From positions 1 to 10,577 of the forward strand of contig CADWAF010000677.1 of the NCBI GenBank assembly GCA_902984215.1: DNA of 10,577 nt. The letters are read 5' to 3'. Under the pieces are notes generated by a model that was given only the letters and a program-made list of their open reading frames with translations, was not told the DNA's origin and ran no database searches. This document shows, piece after piece, positions 7,973 through 10,577 of this stretch. Position numbers and translations under genes: made by a program. The stretch comes from Willaertia magna. Its lineage: Eukaryota; Heterolobosea; Eutetramitea; Acrasida; Naegleriidae. The number at the start of each line of letters is the position of its first letter. Position 1 is the stretch's first letter.

Positions 7973-8125
7973 ATTAATAAAAAATCCATTTTTCTTAACA
8001 AAAATATCCTTTACTAAATAATTCTTTTCATTTCTTGCTAAAAAACTAAATACTATTTCATTTACCTCTTCATTAAAGCCTAAAAATAATATTATATAAA
8101 TCAAAATTATAATTTTTTCAGTATT
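7973..8125 (-). pseudogene. Exon-like fragment with FNEEVNEIVFSFL, minus strand
   Basis: A 51-codon open frame, the best part of which starts at about 8079, just after the acceptor-like ATTATTTTTAG. It reads FNEEVNEIVFSFLARNEKN, then YLVKDIFVKKNGFFIN, and then TAG at 7970-7972. The opening pattern (.EEV.EIVFSFL) is loosely like the start of an F-box, but the Cys-Lys and Trp positions that follow in F-boxes are not seen, so I do not assign it. Upstream in the same frame are paired stops near 8126. It is probably an internal exon of a decayed or divergent gene that also includes the fragments at 7617 and perhaps 8238. Confidence 0.38.
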
Positions 8126-8237
8126 TCATTAATAAAGATTGTAAAAATTTAGTATTTGTATATAATTAATTTTTAGTAAACAATAAGATAATTATTAATA
8201 TATTTCTACATACAAAACCAAATACTGATAATAATTA

Positions 8238-8423
8238 GATGTTTGAATTATTGTTTATTAAAAGAACAATTAAAGACTTAAGAGATGATGTGGTAGTAGT
8301 GGAAGATGTTGTTTTTTTATGAGTTTTTTGTGTATTTTGTGTAGAGTTGGTTGTTTGGTTAGATAAAGTAAATATTGTTATTGAATTATTTTTTAAAAAA
8401 TTGTTTTTTAAAAAAATAAGTAA
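8238..8423 (-). pseudogene. Thr/Ser/Asn-rich fragment, minus strand
   Basis: A 62-codon open frame ending at TAA 8235-8237. It carries SNQTTNSTQNTQKTHKKTTS followed by more Thr/Ser. Coding-strand C content rises sharply over 8281-8370, like the leaders of the two intact genes. It may therefore be a promoter/leader or the N-terminus of the gene whose exon-like pieces lie at 7973 and 7617. TTATTATCAG at about 8225-8234 could be a splice acceptor for a following exon. No ATG start is visible at a sensible place. The frame begins in A/T palindromes at 8391-8416. Confidence 0.3.
8391..8416. repeat. Two TTTTTTAAAAAA palindromes in tandem
   Basis: Two copies of a T6A6-type palindrome separated by TTG. 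The sequence is a candidate for a bent or nucleosome-free segment and marks the point where the minus-strand fragments give way to plus-strand ones. It could sit between two divergent units. Confidence 0.6.
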
Positions 8424-8436
8424 TTAAAATTCATAA

Positions 8437-8711
8437 ATTGTTAACCAGTATAAGAAATTAAAATTAATATTCACTATTTCTATACTTGAATTGTCAATAT
8501 TGGATTTGGGGGAAAAAGAATTAAAAAATGGAATTGTTAAAAAATTTTACATAAAAAATAAAATATCTAAAATATTTGCTAATATTTATTTATTAGAGTA
8601 TGTTGAATGTATTTAATTTTATTATTATTATTAATATTTGTAGTTACCGGAAAAAGTGAATTATTTGACTATATTTTATTGAATCATTTAAGGTATGACA
8701 TTAAAAAGTAA
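8437..8711 (+). pseudogene. Two overlapping protein-like frames, second ending at a GTAAGT donor
   Basis: Frame one (8437-8613, 59 codons) reads SILELSILDLGEKELKNGIV, then KKFYIKNKISKIFANIYLLE, then stops at 8614. Frame two starts at an ATG at 8607 and reads MYLILLLLLIFVVTGKSELF, then DYILLNHLRYDIK, and runs into AAAAA|GTAAGT at 8708, a clean donor. Taken alone, frame two looks like a signal peptide exon. However, its leucines come from a TTA microsatellite that may have shifted the frame, so both halves may be one older exon. No family is assigned. A TTACTTTACAG acceptor-like string at about 9091-9101 could receive this donor. Confidence 0.38.
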
Positions 8712-9100
8712 GTATTTTTGTAATTTATAATTAATTTCAATTTTAAAGAGTATCTTATATGCAATAAATAATATAAAACTTAAAAAAAACAATAAAGCTA
8801 TTCCATTATAAAATATTAAAGATACTAAAAAATAAGAATCAATGTAATATTACATAATTATTTTATTTTACATTATTTTTAAAACAAAATTATATTACTA
8901 CTTTTTTAAAGTATTTTAATGACTTAGATTTATGGTTTGTATTTATTTTTTATTTTGTTTTATTTAATATTAATATTAAATTTTTAGTCAATTTTTAGTC
9001 AATTATTAAATACTTTATCTTTAGTTGCTTCAAATGTAGTTGTTTAAAAAAAATATAAGAAATTAAATTTTATATACTTTAAATCTTTCATTACTTTACA
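8712..9100. other. Intron-like or spacer DNA
   Basis: Begins at the GTAAGT donor and ends at the TTTACAG acceptor-like string. It is A+T-rich with no clear open frame and contains the first copy of the 18-bp palindrome (8963-8980). If the flanking pieces belong to one gene, this is an intron of about 390 bp. Confidence 0.3.
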
Positions 9101-9101
9101 G

Positions 9102-9304
9102 CTACTAAAAAAAGTTTTTTCAAATAAATTGTTAAAGATTAATATTTAAACATTGATTTTTATAAATCTATAACATTGTTAGACCATATGTTTGTTTTTA
9201 ATGTTAATGTTATTAGTATTTTATATAATATTCATAAAAATTTAAAGTATAAACCATTAATTTTTTTAAAAATTGATATAAATTTTTTAAAAGAATTTAC
9301 AAAG
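9102..9304 (+). pseudogene. Exon-like fragment with one frameshift
   Basis: After the acceptor-like TTTACAG, one frame gives LLKKVFSNKLLKIN to a TAA. A second frame (9143-9304, 54 codons) takes over with LNIDFYKSITLLDHMFVFN, then ISILYNIHKNLKYKPLIFLK, then IDINFLKEFTK, and ends at ACAAA|GTAAAT, a possible donor, with TAA at 9305. A single-base change near 9143 would join the two. Composition is that of a soluble Asn/Lys/Ile-rich protein. The family is not recognised. Confidence 0.38.
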
Positions 9305-9342
9305 TAAATAATTTAATCTTTTAATATTAATATTAATTTTAT

Positions 9343-9483
9343 CAGGTTCTTTTAATTAATGAAAAAAAAGTCATTTTTTTTGAATAGATAACTAATTTAT
9401 TATTTTTCATAAACTATAGTATATTTACAAAACAGTTAGTTCTTATATTTGATGTATATTTGTTAATTTATACTTATTTAAAC
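9343..9483 (+). pseudogene. Short protein-like fragment with one TAG
   Basis: It follows TTTTATCAG, an acceptor-like string at 9337-9345. It reads VLLINEKKVIFFE, then TAG at 9385, then ITNLLFFINYSIFTKQLVL and IFDVYLLIYTYLN to TAA at 9484. With the fragment at 9143 it could be two exons separated by a roughly 40-bp intron that contains a palindrome copy. Evidence is weaker than for its neighbours because each piece is short. Confidence 0.25.
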
Positions 9484-9509
9484 TAATAAAAGCTGTTTTT
9501 CTGTTATAA

Positions 9510-9938
9510 TTAAAATTAAAAACAACAAAATTATTTTTAAAACAATTTATAAAGTTTTTTAATATTATTGTTCTAGTTTATCAAAAATATTATTATAACT
9601 TTAATAAAACAAGTAAATACAACATAATTCAATATCATTACATTGCTCACTTCAATAATTTAAAGTTTCTTTTAAAGTTTATATCTACTTTAAAAAACTA
9701 TTACTATACTTTCAAAATAAATAATAAAACTTTAGCAGTTATCAAAAGTATAGAAAAAGTAAAAATAATTTTGCTTAACTATTATAAAAAAATAACAAAA
9801 TTGAAGGTCAATATAAGTTTAATATTAATATTAAACTTTTTTTTAATATTTATATTAAATGTTTCTTTAATATTAATTTTAAAAGAAATCCTAAAAAAAT
9901 TATATAAGTCATTTCTGGGCTTTAGTTGTAGTAAATAG
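9510..9938 (+). pseudogene. 142-codon stop-free run without ATG
   Basis: The frame is open from after TAA 9507-9509 to TAG 9936-9938. By my rough estimate of composition about one codon in ten should be a stop, so 14 would be expected. The run has no Met codon and no Trp. The sequence is Asn/Lys/Tyr/Ile/Leu-rich: YQKYYYNFNKTSKYNIIQYH, then KTLAVIKSIEKVKIILLNYY, then a strongly hydrophobic part (SLILILNFFLIFILNVSLI) that is encoded by three copies of the 18-bp palindrome, and then KEILKKLYKSFLGFSCSK. The hydrophobic part might be a membrane helix or just translated repeat. No family is recognised. It is either a decayed or divergent coding exon or a compositional accident. Confidence 0.35.
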
Positions 9939-10047
9939 TGTTAAAATGATTTTAATTTCTCTAAAGAACAGATAAAGAATTAATTATATCAATACTACTT
10001 TAGATAACACTATTAATGCAATAGTCAATAATGATATTGGTAAGTAT
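9895..10047 (+). pseudogene. Exon-like fragment ending in GTAAGT donor
   Basis: This frame differs by one base from the 142-codon run that it overlaps. It reads SHFWALVVVNSVKMILISLK, then TAA at 9973, then RINYINTTLDNTINAIVNND and a GTAAGT donor at 10040-10045. The word AAAGAATTAATTATA near 9975 recurs near 10388 in the next fragment, so the two may be related copies. No family is recognised. Confidence 0.3.
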
Positions 10048-10577
10048 TAATAATTTTAATATTAATATTAAATTTTTTATTAAATAAAGTTAACAACAAA
10101 CTTTTTTTTATAATTATAAAAACTTTTAATGACAGCTTTATTGAAGTATTTTTTTATAATACTTTTATTCATAAAAAAACAATTATTAATTACATTTTTT
10201 ACCTTACTAACTACATATTGATAATATATAACAAAAACTTCTTCAGTTTAAACTTTTTTATCACTTCTAGATTATTAAAAAGTAAGTTTAATTTTTATTT
10301 TTTACATATAAATATTAAATTTTTAAATGTTATTGCTGAATTTTGGTTCTCTATATAAGAAAATAATTACACTACTCTAGATATCTAAAGAATTAATTAT
10401 AATAAGTTAAAAAATCTGAATATTAGTAAAAGAAATAATGAAAACAACTTCTCTACTTTGATTACTGAGAAAACAGAAGAATCTAATAAAGATTTAGATG
10501 AATAAATTTATGATAGTATCAGTTTAACTAATAATTTAAGTATTTTAATATCTAATATTATTTCTCCACCTTCAAAT
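10044..10577 (+). pseudogene. 178-codon frame with only three TAA stops, running off the right edge
   Basis: One frame is stop-free for 104 codons (10044-10355) and then continues to the edge with TAA only at 10356, 10386 and 10503. Its later part is the most protein-like of the region: NVIAEFWFSI, then KLKNLNISKRNNENNFSTLI, then TEKTEESNKDLDE, then IYDSISLTNNLSILISNIIS, with balanced polar and acidic residues. There is no ATG. GTAAGT at 10287 inside it could be a donor, so the first part may be a mix of exon and intron. The open end means the rest may lie beyond the window. The function is unknown. Confidence 0.38.

Larger units (their letters stand above)
8963..10072. repeat. Dispersed 18-bp palindrome, three exact and three one-mismatch copies
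   Basis: TTTAATATTAATATTAAA is its own reverse complement. Exact copies lie at 8963-8980, 9818-9835 and 10055-10072. Copies with one mismatch lie at 9320-9337, 9842-9859 and 9866-9883. I did not find it in the left half of the window. Several copies sit in the putative introns or in the hydrophobic part of the open frames. Confidence 0.75.

Noticed and set aside
7973..8079. F-box in the fragment FNEEVNEIVFSFL
   Set aside because: Only the first part of the pattern fits; the later conserved positions are absent, so no domain call is made.
8607..9304. Cys-loop ligand-gated channel, suggested by a signal-like start followed by LLNHLRYDIK
   Set aside because: None of the diagnostic parts (Cys-loop, four membrane helices, W..D..L.W) could be read downstream.
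5820..10577. Ciliate-type genetic code, TAA read as Gln, because TAA falls where Gln would fit in many fragments
   Set aside because: Both intact genes use CAA for Gln throughout, have no internal TAA and end at TAA. In A/T DNA almost any frame looks protein-like if TAA is read as Gln. C-to-T decay of CAA explains the fragments better.
1..10577. CRISPR array, bacterial operon or prophage
   Set aside because: No regularly spaced repeats, no ribosome binding sites, and the gene content is eukaryotic.

Overview
The window is very A+T-rich eukaryotic nuclear DNA. Long intronless reading frames rich in Asn, Lys and Ile use A/T-ending codons. Both starts sit behind long A tracts, AATAAA-type signals follow both stops, and in the right half GTAAGT donor-like and TTTCAG/TTTACAG acceptor-like strings border fragments of open frame. 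The one firmly recognised protein is a FAM91 family member, which is eukaryote-specific, and its conserved blocks read like animal FAM91A1. A very A+T-rich animal such as a Strongyloides-type nematode, or a dictyostelid-type amoeba, would fit. The sequence alone does not settle which.

Left half (1-5540): two intact genes lie head to tail on the minus strand. Upstream in transcription is a full-length FAM91 homologue (2657-5338, 893 aa), a Golgi/endosome vesicle-trafficking factor. Downstream is a 755-aa protein (55-2322) with an F-box-like segment, so it is a candidate substrate adaptor of an SCF ubiquitin ligase. The 334-bp gap between them contains a poly(A) signal for the first gene, a small 10-bp tandem repeat and a C-rich leader for the second. 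A TATA-like box and a C-rich leader precede the FAM91 gene. No functional link between the two genes is visible beyond adjacency. They do share an unusual near-identical 20-bp motif translated in the same frame.

Right half (5540-10577): no intact gene is visible. There is a degraded gene with a cytochrome b5-like heme-binding segment (about 5820-6279, plus strand). Next come about 1.3 kb of A+T-rich DNA with at most one weak 66-codon frame. On the minus strand (7617-8423) there are three open-frame fragments, two with possible splice acceptors. On the plus strand (8437 to the right edge) a series of protein-like fragments is broken by stops and frameshifts, including stop-free runs of 142 and 104 codons that have no ATG. 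An 18-bp perfect palindrome recurs through this last part. The best reading is a graveyard of decayed genes or mobile-element coding sequence, or very divergent multi-exon genes. None of these fragments could be assigned to a family with confidence except the cytochrome b5-like one.
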